DNA from: Gonatopus flavifemur | Lineage: Eukaryota > Arthropoda > Insecta > Hymenoptera > Dryinidae | Assembly (NCBI GenBank): GCA_018340375.1 | Contig: JAFFJZ010000003.1 | Location: forward strand, 7,254,001-7,318,000 | Direction of reading: 5' to 3' | Length of the DNA stretch: 64,000 nucleotides | Shown: piece by piece, positions 13,190 to 25,714 of the stretch | Numbering within the stretch: position 1 is the stretch's first letter | Layout: every line of letters starts with the position of its first letter | Notes under the pieces: model-generated | What the model was told of the DNA's origin: nothing | Seen by the model: only the letters and a program-made list of their open reading frames with translations | Database searches by the model: none | Position numbers and translations under genes: made by a program

Positions 13190-13270
13190 GAGGACGATCC
13201 GACGCGGATCTTGTCATATAATAAGCCACTTGTCTTACTACCAGTGCAAGTACTTTTCATTCAAAACTAA
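13190..13270 (+). CDS. Candidate short exon after a strong acceptor
   Basis: A good acceptor (CTGTTTATTTTCAG) is followed in phase 0 by EDDPTRILSYNKPLVLLPVQ. A weak donor (CAA|GTACTT) sits at 13249. Without it the frame runs six more codons to TAA at 13268-13270. The first 25 bases are GC-rich for this region. It could be an internal or terminal exon of an unresolved plus-strand gene. No partner exon can be assigned with confidence. Confidence 0.2.
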   Translation, partial: EDDPTRILSYNKPLVLLPVQVLFIQN

Positions 13271-13980
13271 CTTCGCGACCTCTCATTCTTGTAACCATGC
13301 AGATTTCCTATCCTATATAATTATTTTCAATACCGTCTTATAAGCGTCTACTTGAACTAGTTCCCGTATATATATTAACATTCACTCTAAAATCTATTTC
13401 TTCGATGTCATGTTTTCAAAGTATACATAACGTGATAATATGATAATTCATTATTTCAATGCCGTACACATGCTACGCGTGATTACCATGAAAGGGTACT
13501 CTGGATGAGCGTTCAAAATTCCCTCAAAGCATTCCATAGCCTAAATTTTGAGAAGATTTTATTCACATGTGACGAAATTTTATTTCATTTTCCCAATGTA
13601 CTTTGAAAAAAAATGTTACCCATCAGTACTGATTTAATTGATTCTCAGTACTTATTACAGAAGTCACTGGTACAAACAGTGATTCTTTCACTGTTTCGGA
13701 TTTAGAGAGAATTGTTGAAAGAATTTCGGAAGATTATTTCTAAAATGAAGTACATTGTTTTCGAGAAGTATAACATCTAAAACTTGTTCAGAAGTGTGCT
13801 GTGAGACACTTTTAAAGCATTGTTTAGTGAATATCGGAAAGATGTCTTATGTGACACTTTTAGACAAGTCTTGGATGTTATGTACACTGGATTATATCAA
13901 CTTCGCTATCAGTAATTTACCAGTATCAAGAAAAACTTGTTAATTAGAATAAGAAAAAAACAACAAAATGATTAAAACTG

Positions 13981-14246
13981 CCCTGTTACAAAAATCCAGC
14001 TGGAATTTCACGTGAATTTCAGTTTCGAAATTGACCTGCATTGCCAGCTAAGACTCCACCTGGAATCAAGAATCCCAACTGGTATCCATGTGGGATTTCC
14101 AATTCGAACTACGATTCCTCCTTTGATCCGAAATTCCAACTGAAATCCCACGTTGGAGTTGAAATTTTAGCTAAAATTCCACCTGGAAATGAGGAATCCC
14201 AGCTGAAAACGCAGGTGAATTTCTGAGCTGGATTTTCGTGACCGGG
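13981..14246. mobile_element. MITE with CCAGCTGGAAT-type internal arrays, 266 bp
   Basis: Left end CCCTGTTACAAAAATCCAGC pairs with the complement of the right end, CCCGGTCACGAAAATCCAGC. The interior is composed of degenerate units around CCAGCTGG, CCACCTGGAAT and AATCCCAACTGG. An open plus-strand frame (14041-14226) is just the repeat translated. Confidence 0.75.
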
Positions 14247-15622
14247 TGATTTAAACAGAGTCAGAAGGCCTTCAGTTTACTCACATGATTATCATATGTG
14301 AGATGTAAAGGATCACTTTATATCTTCAAACTGTTTTTCCAAGTAAGAAGTCGAATAGTGATCATCAGCCATTATTCCACTTCCAAGGATAAAATTTGCA
14401 AGTACATTTTTCCTGATGGAATATCGAATTACGCTATAATACTTCACGAAAAAGTTCTGGAATCATCTTGACTGATTAGAGTTTCCAAAATGGCTGGAAA
14501 ACAATATTTTCGAATTCTGAAAATTTCAGACCTTTTCATGAATTCAGTTTGAAGAATTCTCACCGAGAAAATGTTTACTCAAAAGGCACGCTGATATTCC
14601 TTTAAGAGCTCATTCTTTCACATGTACCATGTAATGTCCATGTTATATCTGTTGTTACTTCCAGAATTTCATTACTTTTGCTAACTCACTAATTCATATG
14701 ATGAATATCATAATTTTTTGAACATGTACATGTATTCTGGAAATCTGATGGACATATTATTTTCTTGCTTATTCTGTTGTACAGATTATATTATATTTGT
14801 GTTGACATATGGTCCGATCAATATTTTCCTACCATTTTAAAATTCTAGGTGATGCGTAAATTGCTATTATCATATCATATGGAAAGGACGTTATTCGTCA
14901 CGAGACAATGAAATCCTAAAGAAGAATATTTGAACGTTGTGTTAAGAGATAAGCATTTCAATAAAATTCAGTGGCGTAAAAATGGTATATGGAGAAAATA
15001 TTCATTGTATGATGATATTTCAATTACAAGGATGTATATATGATGAAAATAGGAAGGTCGATTAAAGGTATTCTATTCAGATCGACACCAAGGTTAACAT
15101 AAAAATAAAACTTGGAATTAATTATCCTAATTTCAATCTCAGATGACATAAGTACATTCAAAAAATCCTGAGAAATACCCATGATGGCTGCAAAAAGTGA
15201 ACGCCTTTTGACTGCATCTCATACCACATCGATTCATGAACCCTCAGAAAAGTTGTCCCAGCCCTCACAAAATTTCCTTATTCTTTCCCTCTTTTTTCAA
15301 AACATGGTAAAACATATGGAAACTTTATTACAGAAAGAATATACTTGAAACACCAAATGAGTTCAAAATAAATTAATTTAGAACTGCATTATGCTGTCTG
15401 GGATAACAGCCTCAAGAGCTGTGTCATTACCCGTGTAGTTTGCCAGTGTTTTGCTAGCAAATAATATCACGGCTCTCCATATGCACGCAAATAGCAATCA
15501 CGCTCGCATATGAGCATAATGGGTCGCAGTTTTATCAACAGATTACCTGTTCGGAAAACAATTCTGTCAAAGCGAATGTTCTAGGGCGAACTAATCATAA
15601 AAAAAGTGACTATTAAAAATTT

Positions 15623-15824
15623 TTCTTAATCTAAGGAATTGTTATTTCGATAGGTCCATATAAATATTCCTTCAACAAAAATGAATATGTTTTTGATACA
15701 AACAAATTTGTTATTTGAATAATGGACCAAACAATAAATTCTTTTACATGAACGGAATATTTATTTCTGTGAAAAAAATATCTATTTGGACCTATTCAAA
15801 TAACAATTTCTTAGATTCAAAGAA
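15623..15824. mobile_element. Inverted-repeat element built on TTGTTATTTGAATAGGTCCA, about 200 bp
   Basis: The left arm (TTCTTAATCTAAGGAATTGT, then TATTTCGATAGGTCCAT) is mirrored at the right end, whose complement reads TTGAATCTAAGAAATTGTTA. The motif TTGTTATTTGAATA occurs again in the middle (near 15.71 kb), next to ATGGACCA. AT-rich; no coding capacity. Confidence 0.65.
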
Positions 15825-16322
15825 ATATTTTCTTCTGTAGTATTCGATGCTTTTCATAAGAAGTCACTTCTACTATAAAATTCTATTGTGAATATTTGAA
15901 AATAAACAGATGTTGATTTATCACGCTATTCTTAGTTTTATTTCCAAAAAATCTCAATTATTCGGTAATGAGGGCATTCTCTCCATTCAAAATATTACAC
16001 GTGCGTCTTAAATAAAAGAGCACAGGAAGTACAAAGACCGTCACTTCGATACCTGGCCTCAATGCCTTCTCTCACAAGTTCAACGTATCGCGTAAGGTAG
16101 ATGAATATCAATGCGACTATTTAATCGATATTTATTATTCAATTCAAATATCAAATCAAATACTTGGTTACACGAGATAAGACACATTACGAGATACGAT
16201 AACACTCAAACTCACTCTGAAAGAATATGAGATGAGTAAAAATTTCCCTCTAATCGTATGTTTCATTGAAGAGTGAGAACGTAGTTGTTGTTAAGTTGAA
16301 GAATCATCATTCCCCGAATCAA

Positions 16323-17128
16323 ATGAAACTTTTAATTGCATTTTGTGCATCACTAATCGTGCTGTGTTGTGCTAAGCAGGTGAGTCCAAAACTGTTGGTG
16401 GAATTAATGGTTTTCAAAATTTGTTATTATGATACTTGAGCAAATTCGCGAGACGATGTTTTTTCTTCTGAATTCGATGTCTACTTCCAATGGTGGCTCG
16501 AGGAATTTTCATTCCTTCTCCTTGGTTATACGTCGATTGAAGAAATCAGAAGAATTTCTCGAGCCGTTATTGTCCTCTTCATTATAAAAAATAACTTCAC
16601 AATGTATTTATTTACAGGTGCACAACCTGATACAGAACGAAGTATATGCAAACATTACTCATTCTCTTTATGAGATTGGGGCGAAGAAACTTGAGTGTCT
16701 GAATTTGATTTCGGAAGACTGGGGAAAAATTCATTTGGAAATAAACAAAACTTCAGAGGTAATTTCATTGTTCCCTTCAACAAAATCCATGTGTCGTATT
16801 GATATATTTTCACGAATATGCGCGTTTGTATATTATTCAGGTTATCTACAAATATAACCTTCAAGTTATCAAATCAATGAAAATTTGTTCACGAACGAAG
16901 AAGATATCCACGAATTGCAAAAAACGTATCTTCCAGGACATACAAGCTGCTGAAAAATTGAATAAGGATATACTACATATGAAGAAATTGTGGAGATCGA
17001 ACAAAAATAATTCATATCGTCATCTTCCGAAATGTATCCGTAAAATCAATACTGCGACGACGAATTTACAATTGAAGCAATTGATGAAGCGTTTTCAACA
17101 ACAAATGAAAATAATGAAAGTGAATTAG
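16323..17128 (+). CDS. Small secreted lysine-rich four-cysteine protein, 161 aa, three exons, function unknown
   Basis: Exons 16323-16379, 16618-16758 and 16841-17128 join with both introns in phase 0 (donors GTGAGT and GTAATT, acceptors TTTACAG and TATTCAG; introns 238 and 82 nt). Exon 1 is almost exactly a signal peptide (MKLLIAFCASLIVLCCA, then KQ). The mature chain of about 144 residues is strongly basic, contains four cysteines (in ECLN, ICSR, NCKK and KCIR) and three N-glycosylation sequons (NIT, NKT, NNS). It has an amphipathic-helix pattern, with a Gln/Lys/Met-rich C-terminus ending in MKVN and a TAG stop. I do not recognise a family; six-Cys odorant-binding proteins do not fit. The start is the ATG that opens the signal peptide. 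No clear TATA box precedes it, and the first AATAAA I found downstream is at 17892. A role as a secreted effector, venom-type or haemolymph protein is possible but unproven. Splice geometry and signal peptide together make a real gene likely. Confidence 0.75.
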
Positions 17129-18683
17129 GAGGTGCAGTTTCATCAACTTTTGCTTCCTCCGGTACCACCTCGAAATTAATTGCAACGTGCGAATGAGAAT
17201 CTCTCTGAAAATTGTGAAGAGGTATGAAAAAACTAAGTCGATCCTAAACGATAATGTTTCTCATCTCTCAAAAGCGAGATTCTAAGTGATGAATCATAAT
17301 GATGTTGAAGCTTCCGACGGAGATTGATCAAACTTTTGCAAAACTCGGTGAGCTGTTCACGCAGAAAGAAATAATTACTAACCCCAAGAAAATGTATTCT
17401 TGAATATTTGTGATTACAGTTGATGTATTGTGAGTCCCAGAGATTTTATTTAAATATTTAATTATTTCTCTCAGTGCGATTGGATATTCTTTGAGCAACA
17501 TCCATTGTTCATTAAAGCTTTCAAAATTTCATATAATTTATATACAATTCAATACAAATTTTATACAAGTTCTTACGTTTTAGAACCAACCTTTTGCTTG
17601 CAGGACTGATTTTTTGGTTAGAGTTGAACCTTAAAATATCACATGCACGAAAAAAAGCCATTAATTTGATATTGCAAAAGATGTGAACATTTCTTGGCAG
17701 GCCTAATTTTGAAACGACCCTGGGTCGATTGTTTCTTTGACAAATTCTGATCTAAACCTTGGATTTTGAGGTATGAACTCCTTTGAATCCTTGACTTTGT
17801 TTAGAATTGACGATGAAAAGATATTATTAAAGAGAAATTTACAATTGTGCACACTCAACGAATTTCAATAGAATGAATGACTTAGAATTTTAATAAAATA
17901 AATCTTCAGTTCAGTTGCGAATGACACTCGTCAAAATCGCCCATTGAACTGACGCAAATAATAAGTTGAATAAGTTGAAGCATATAACTGCTCATACAAC
18001 GAATGAGTTTTTTTACGACAATTTGTGTTGATAATTAAGTGATAATCATTGTTTCCATTGCTCAATAAGTGATTCTTAGCGATGCAACATGCAACAATGT
18101 TCCTGTGAGAACAACAAGTTATTTTGTCACCAGCGATTGAATGTTCTTATACTGCTAGTTCTACCATCGCCGCACAACCCTCATCACGCGAACAATCTCC
18201 ATGAAACTAGTATTTTTTTCGGAGAATTGTTTTATTTCTTATATGAAAAGCCTTGTTGAGAATTCAATCAATTATACTTGGACGAGTATTTCGTTTTATA
18301 CCTGATACTTGAAAAGAATATTAAAAAATGTACGGAGTATTCAATTGTTTTGATTTTTCAGTGAGAGATGGAATCATTATTTTCTGTGCCAAAAACCGGT
18401 GATTGTTTCTAGCTTACTTTTTATAGAGTAGATCCTCATTTCATTAGGATTTTGCGGTAATATAATTGAATACCTCAAAACACGTGTGATGATTAATACT
18501 CTGTGTTATTCATTGTGAAATTTGTATTCAACAAACAATATTCCACATAATGCATCCAACAAATTGTCAGACATTCACTGATTCACCGTTCAAGTATTTG
18601 GCCATGTCTCAGGTAGGGAGAGGCACTTGGAGACTGTAACAAATTCGAAATTTCGCTGCCCCATAAAATATGTTGCTCTAAAA

Positions 18684-19110
18684 TAGAGATGGGCGATCTG
18701 AAAATAATCAACTCAGCCAGCACAAATGATCAATTTGAATTCATAAAGACCTCTTGAATAGCCCCCCTTATGCTAATCAATGTGTATTCATTATGAATGT
18801 TTTGAATTCAAAATGCAAACATATTTAATGTCCGCAGGATTCAAGATGAAATCTCGATATGAATTCTTTCTGAACATTGAGTTGTCCGTTAGGAGTTCAT
18901 TTGGAATTCAAAATATCCATATTGATTAGCATAATGAGAGCTCTTTGCGGGAACTCTTGTGCTGTATGGGAATTCTTTTTTATACAATTTTTATCGAATT
19001 CAAAATTATATAAAATTTGTTCGCTTTTATTGATTTCTATTTAATTTAGATTGAAATTTGATAAAAATTATGTGAGAAAGAATCGATTCTTCTCAGATCA
19101 CCCATCTCTA
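18684..19110. mobile_element. Non-autonomous TIR element (hAT-like termini), 427 bp
   Basis: The left end TAGAGATGGGCGATCTGA is matched by the inverted right end, TAGAGATGGGTGATCTGA, over about 25 bases with few mismatches. A second internal inverted repeat (TTATGCTAATCAAT near 18.77 kb against its complement near 18.93 kb) extends the symmetry. No coding capacity. The TAGAG-TGGGC type terminus resembles hAT transposons. The flanking 8-mers do not match, so the target duplication has decayed or the ends are off by some bases. Confidence 0.75.
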
Positions 19111-19630
19111 CGTGATCGATGGTGGTGCTGTACGGGCAGCGTTTTTGAAATTTTATAAAAACATCCTTCTCTCAATTTTATTCTTCGAATGATAAACAGT
19201 TGTTCATAACCTCATTGAAATGGAAGACATGAATGAGAGTCGAGTCTTTTCAATGACCAGAATTGGATCACTGTACTTCATTTTAACTCGAACAAATATT
19301 GAAAATATAGGAGGATAGAAAAACTGATTTTCCGTGAAAAATCAAATAGCACGCTTACATCATTTTTCGACATTTCTTCTACGTTTGCGCACGTTCATTC
19401 GATATACCTCGAACGAGATGAACTTTCATCTACACAGCGTCAATTGAAAGTATGACATTGAATGAAAAAAGTTGCAAATAAAGCGCCCTAATGAAGACAG
19501 AAAAAACATTCGAGCAGGTAAAAACGAATAAAACAGTCGATGCATATGCATGCTTTCAATTTTATATCCCTTTCTTCATATATTGTATTCGTATCATTCT
19601 GAATGATGTTCTCTTTCTTCTCTCCCGCTC

Positions 19631-19654
19631 TATATATATATATATATATATATA
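19631..19654. repeat. (TA)12 microsatellite
   Basis: Uninterrupted TA dinucleotides. Confidence 0.95.
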
Positions 19655-20859
19655 CATATTTATAGTGTTCATCATTTTTTACGTGTACAGCGAATGCGAA
19701 GAACGTTCCACTTTTTAATAAACAAGAACAATGAATTCTCAATGAGAATATTGTCATCATTTATTTGAATTCCTTTCAAACTGTGTGTGTTTTTTTATTC
19801 TTCCGAATTCAACTGTACCTACTGATTTTAGATTGACTCGAGTCATTCACACTTGAATCACAGTCACAACAATATAGATGAGCATTGAGGGGAGAAAAGG
19901 ACATTGTTATTTCTTTCTGTAGAAATAAATATGAAGAGGGATGAAAAAACTTTTGAGGAGATAAATGTTTTTTTCGCTGAATAGCGGTTATTACTAAAAT
20001 TACTACCGACCTTGTGATGTGACGTTAATGCAATCCTTTGTTTTTCTTCGTATTCTTCCCCTTTTATAATAATCAACGTTCAAATATTCATACTTCATAT
20101 CTATCGGAATATATATGTACTAGGTATACTTGTATTTGTACAAATATTCATATAAGATCTATAATGATAACCGGATTTTCACAGGATCTGATATCTTAGA
20201 AGGATCGAAAATGTGAGATGAGGATGTAAAAAGAAAGAAAGGAAACGAGTTGTGATGGAGGGTGAATGTAGTGTATGAGATATTTAAGCGATGTGAATGG
20301 AATAAGGCAAAAATGGGAGAGGCTTTATAACAATAAGCGTGGCGGTGAATCTCATTTAGTAGTCGGAGTTGATTGTAGAATTTTCAAACATCATCTCCGA
20401 GGGTAGTATTCATTTTCTTCGATGTATTGTATGATTTTGTAAAAGGTTCGTTTTTGGATCCATAATTGAATTCTCGATTCTATCCCATTCCTTGTGAAGA
20501 GAAGATGCTCATGTTCACACATTTATTTCTGCAGCAGCCAAGTGGCTAGCACGGACAAGACCAACCATTAAATTAGCTTCTCCAGCTGAATTTCAGCTGC
20601 TACAGCAAAAAGATTAGCAACAAATTTGAATTTTCTTGCCGTCGTGATTAAAAATTAAGCTTCAAGAGTTCACTTAATAACTTTTCGTGTCCGTTCTTTT
20701 CGCTGTACGACTTTGAAACTTGAAAGATGTCAGAGAAAAGAACATTATCGTCTCAGGAATGTTTTGAAAACTGCTATTGTTCGTTCTTCGAATTGTTTTT
20801 ACAGAGCTTTGTGCTGTGTGGGGTGATGAATCTCCATTTGAATGAGTTTAAATAACCCA

Positions 20860-21945
20860 GGTAGGAAATGCCAATACCGATACCTGGTCCAAGCTTGGCA
20901 CAGTATTGCAATATGCAATAAGTTGGCAAAACATTAAACTGTCAAGCATGGTGAACCAGTATTGAGCCAATGTACAATCATTGGTTACTTGAGAACCTAT
21001 ACTGCATTATTGTCATTCTTGTAATTGTGGCAGGGTTCTATCATGTCACAAATGACATGAAAAGTCACATCATTTTATCCTTTGAGAAATAGGGAGGATC
21101 AGACTGAAGCTCGTCAAAATTTAATATAAGGGGGGAGTCGACACCCTTGGGCTGGCGTAAGCCTTGGGCCACTTGTGATTTTTCCAAAAGTATTAATACA
21201 AAAATTTTGAATTTTTTACAGGAAGTGAAGAAAGTGATTTTAGCAATATTTATCCGAGTTTGATCGAAAAAATTGGATTCCCCTTTCATCCAAAAAATAT
21301 ATTTTATTTCTGGAAGACGAAAGTAAATTCGTTGTTTTAAGTTTTTTTCTAATATAAGTAGCAAAACTGAATTTTTATTCGTCAAAAATGGATCAGGTCA
21401 TTAAAGGAGGCGTCGGAGAATGTATTTCAATGAATTTGAGAATTAAATCATTATTACAAAGAATTTTATTCGAAAAACTATGTCAAAAGTTAGAATCGGG
21501 TGCCTTGGGCCGAAGCATGCACAAACGCATGCCAATTATTTTGTAAACAAATCTTTTGTCTGATATTTCTGTAGTCATTCTTTCACTGTTCTGAACAATA
21601 TTGTGTACAACAATGGTCTATTTCTTCCTCTTCCGTGATGCTAAAATGCATAGAAAATTGTGACCCAATTTCTCAAGTTGCATTTTGTACATATAAATTT
21701 TGCAAGAAGCTAAACGGGAGGAATTCCCAAATGGAGTCTACTAGCCGAAAAAAAATAGGAAAGAAAAAATGACCTAAGGCTGCCGACTCTCCCCCACACA
21801 GCTTGGACCAGGTCCGGTTTGGTCATATAAGCCAAGCTTCAGAAACCTCATAATACATGTATCATTCTAAGCTTTCATCAAGCTTGTGCCATTTTTTGTC
21901 AAAGTTGGGTCAAGGTCGGCGCAAGCTTGGGCCATTTGTTAATTT
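20860..21945. repeat. Degenerate CCAAGCTTGG/CTTGGGCC motif region
   Basis: CCAAGCTTGG at about 20.89 kb, CTTGGGC at about 21.15 and 21.50 kb, and a dense cluster at 21.79-21.94 kb (CTTGGACCAGG, CCAAGCTTC, CAAGCTTG, CAAGCTTGGGCC). They may be two or three separate insertions of one family. Exact termini were not found. No coding signal beyond chance ORFs. Confidence 0.4.
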
Positions 21946-22908
21946 CTATCTGAGAGATACTTGTTTCACTTAAACATGGCTGATCACATGGCTGAACATT
22001 GAAGACATCAATCAACGTATTCAATTCGAAATCTATTGACTTCTCATCCAAATACATGCAAAAACAAAGTAGGTCGAAAATAATGGAACGAAATATAGAT
22101 AAGGTTGAACAAAAAAAATGTAAAAGATGGAAGAGTTTTGGACGTTCAGGATATGTTTCGCGTAGAACTGGGAGTCAGAAGGTTCACGTAAGAGGTACGT
22201 AGTATGAAACAGAGCAACCAAAGCGATAAAACAAGCGTGAAGAATAGAGGATTGGGGCAGAAAGATATAGGTGTTTGATTTTCTAGGATGCTCATTGATG
22301 AGGTTTGGGATAAAAGGTTAGGGAATGAAATGAATAAAAATGTTTATGCAAAAAAAAGGTGAGGATAAACAAGATGGAGAGCTACACGATGATGAGTAGC
22401 AGTCCGGGTAGCAATAGTGTGATCGATCGATGGGAAAATTCTCTTGAATATTCATATTATTCGACTGATACCTACAGGATTGTTATCCATATCTTTTTGT
22501 TCACTCTGAAAGAATTGTTTATGATCAATATTCAGTAGTTGAATGGTCAAAAAAGAGAAAAAACGAAAGAAAAAAGATTTGAAGAAATGAAAGATCTTGG
22601 CACAGAACAATCGGGAAAAAAGCAGTCGTGTGTAAGAGACGTCGAATCGATTACACATTTATCAGTATACGTCCAAAACTGAAAAGAGGTGCAGCCGACC
22701 TTAATCTAAAAGAACAGGATGACAGATAATTATATAGAAACATCCAAAAATTATTGGATTGTCATTCTCTCTTACGACGAGTGAATTCTATAACCACGTC
22801 TTTTCTTATCCTCTGTTTCTGCCTACATAAAAAAATTCTGCATACATTCGATTGCAAATAACACATATGAATTGTGCATATACCGTATACATATATATGA
22901 AATTTATA

Positions 22909-23025
22909 TCACAGCAGTCTCCCGCACAGGACTTTAAGATATTTATACTGATTATCCTGCCAGCTCACCAACTCTGATTCAGCGGATGTGCGCTTAAGGA
23001 AAATCTTCTCCTCTCCTCCATCCAT
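22909..23025 (-). CDS. Candidate minus-strand small ORF or exon in a GC-richer island
   Basis: The ORF from ATG (23023-23025) codes 38 residues: MDGGEEKIFLKRTSAESELV, then SWQDNQYKYLKVLCGRLL, ending at TGA. In the same frame upstream there are 16 further open codons with an ATG (MQNGADRELLQSIILG), separated by a single TGA and eight codons. A GTGAGC donor also lies within the ORF (GAGTTG|GTGAGC), so it might be a first exon instead. The island (about 22.91-23.10 kb) is clearly less AT-rich than its flanks. No family recognised. Confidence 0.25.
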   Translation of the reverse strand: MDGGEEKIFLKRTSAESELVSWQDNQYKYLKVLCGRLL

Positions 23026-25429
23026 GCGGGTGTTCACTTCCTTCAGCTCTCATCCAAGTATTATACTCTGTAAGAGTTCACGATCTGCTCCATTCTGCAT
23101 ATTCTTTCAATCTTTTTGATTTTCTATTGAAAATAAGCTTTGTTCATTATTTTTTTCCCCACCTTGTAGCATGTTCGAACTCTTATCGTGTGAATATACG
23201 ATATCTTCTTTAAATCGAGGGTTACGGCGATAAGATATGTCTCAGTATCGGAACAACAAATTCACAAACCTTACTGGTTTTTGCTGATTTTTTTCTTTAC
23301 TCCTTTCGAATGAAATGATAAAATCACATAATTCTTGATTACTCTTCTATTTTCCTCTCTAGAAGAGTAAAATCTCATTTCAAACAAGTGAGTTTCTTAA
23401 CTTGAAACAGATAAGCTCGATTCTGAGAGTTGAGGAAATCTCTCCTCTCTATGGAGCAATCGACAAAATGAGAACAAGATTTGGTTACTCATTTATTTTA
23501 TGAATATGAATTTCAGCAGCATTCCACTGATCGGCTTCCCGTTGACTACTTTTCTTCTCTTCCAGCTACCTTTTATCATTTAAAGAGTACAATATGTACA
23601 GGTCTCATCTAAGACAAGAAAAGTTTCGAATGGAATTTCTATGAATTCTCGAAGATTTTGATGAATCTTATCAAATTCGTCACTTTGAATTGGAAAATGT
23701 ACAAAATGTGATAACAGAAATTCGATAATCATCGATTTTCCTCTCTCAAATATAATATGAACTATTCATATTTAACGATAGAGTTGAGAGTCCTTTGGTG
23801 AAATATAGTGTAGAAGGTGAGAAAAGGATCAATGCTCAACCCAGTTTCACTCTCATACGTTCCATAAGCGGTGATATTTAAAAATTGAAAAAGACACTTT
23901 TATTCCGCACCACGTCTACATTCTTTTTTTACTTAATCTGTGCTACAACACCCCCATCAATAACGACCATAATCTCAGTCTTTAGAAATTCAAGTGTGCG
24001 AGTAAGTTTCTCACCGTTGGCTTTGTACCTTCATGTTTTTGTTACGACAACGGTGAAGGAGCAATTTCGGTTTAATGTTCCGATTCGAATTTGATGTTTC
24101 AAAACCTCTCTAAATCTGGCGCTCTACGATCGAATGGATTGGAAAAATGAAGCAATATTGTATAGAATTTTGATCGTGAAAGGTACCCTGAACATTGAGA
24201 TCATTCGGATTTCAGAATCCACGTCGGTGTTCGATTAAATTTTCCTGTTATAAAATACAATTATTCAAAAATTAATTGTAGGATGATTGATTTTACTATG
24301 AGAATATTTGAAATAGTTATCAATCCATAAATGAAATTTATTTTGGCGCGGAAGCTATGTTCGCTAGGGTGAAGCGACAGAAAGTTTTCGTCTCGAGGTT
24401 GCACGCTGCAGCGAACGTTTTACCAATGGGTTCGCTAACATTTTTGTTGCTTTCAGGATGGAATTTCTCTCTTTCGTCTCTAAAATCACGATTATGTTCA
24501 AAGTTTTATGGATCTTTCCATCCACTGCTCCTCAAACCTTCATTTTTACGTCCATTGTTGTTTAATATATACATATGAACTCGAAGAAAATGATCTCAAT
24601 GAGGTTCTTGTGTTCAAGTTGGATCAATCAACTTTGCACAGAAAACATGTTGTCCAAAGTATTTTCCAAATAATTTGGAAAAATCCCTCATTCATGATGA
24701 AAAAACACTTCCTCCGCCATAAAGGAGCGGAATCCACGAACAATGTGAAGAAAACCTCCCCACATTTTTTACAGTGTATTTTTCACTGTGGTGTTATCAA
24801 TAATCTCGAGCTGAGTTCAATTTCGAACTCATTTTCCTTCGTTTAATATATTATTCCGTTTGATGAATATCCATGAAAATAATTCATATATCTGAGTCAT
24901 CACCAAAATGCAAAGTTCAAAGTTTGTTTGGATTTGATTCACAAATTATCTTCAATTCGAATAAAAAAGAATTCAAAGAATCAGATTTATCGTATTTTTT
25001 GTTACAATTGCAGCAAATTTTCATTTTTATAAAAGACCTTGGTTGATCGAAGAAGGATTTCGGTATATATTACAGCAAATTTTTCTCTGTGTAGATGGTT
25101 CTGAGATGGTAGTGGATTATATAATTCAAATCATTCTCATCCTAATATCCGAAACACAAAATTACAGAATTTTCTCACCGATTAAAGCCAATGGTTCTCA
25201 ATTGTATACTTCGTAACTCAAGTATGAATAGATTGAATATAGATTATCTGTAACTATAAATAACTTTTCTATAGAAAATCGATAATTTATGTAAAAAAGT
25301 ATTAACAATTTCTGCACGTACAATACATAAAACAATTAATTCCTATAATAGAATTGTAAAACTGTATAATGAACAATCAATAATCTCAAATTATAATTTC
25401 GTTAATTCCATCACCATTGAGTATATCAT

Positions 25430-25714
25430 TTACATTCCTGTTACTCCTTCAACTCTCGTTCTGATCATAGAACTAATTTTCCTTCGTAAAAAGATACTTT
25501 CCACGAGATTTTTTCCATTACCGTTGTGCTTGTTATCCCTTTCGTTCCTCCGCTCATTGTCTCCGTTGAAATAACTGGTGTGTAAAATTTGTACTCTTTT
25601 CCTTATTCTTTTTTTCCCCCGCGAGAGCACAAAGGAAAGTGGGTTAGGAGAAAAATCATCCCTCAGACGGTGACGAAACACATCTATATTTTTTTCATCA
25701 TACTTTTCACGCAT
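25430..25714 (-). CDS. Unspliced 94-codon ORF, basic, unknown
   Basis: A true ATG start (25712-25714) leads into an Arg/Lys/Asn-rich protein (begins MREKYDEKNIDVFRHRLRDD, contains GKKRIRKRVQILHT) and a TAA stop. There is no signal peptide, membrane segment or recognisable domain. The minus strand is purine-rich here, which favours chance open frames. Could be spurious. Confidence 0.15.
   Translation of the reverse strand: MREKYDEKNIDVFRHRLRDDFSPNPLSFVLSRGKKRIRKRVQILHTSYFNGDNERRNERDNKHNGNGKNLVESIFLRRKISSMIRTRVEGVTGM

Noticed and set aside
14041..14226. Open plus-strand frame
   Set aside because: It is the translated interior of the 13981-14246 MITE.
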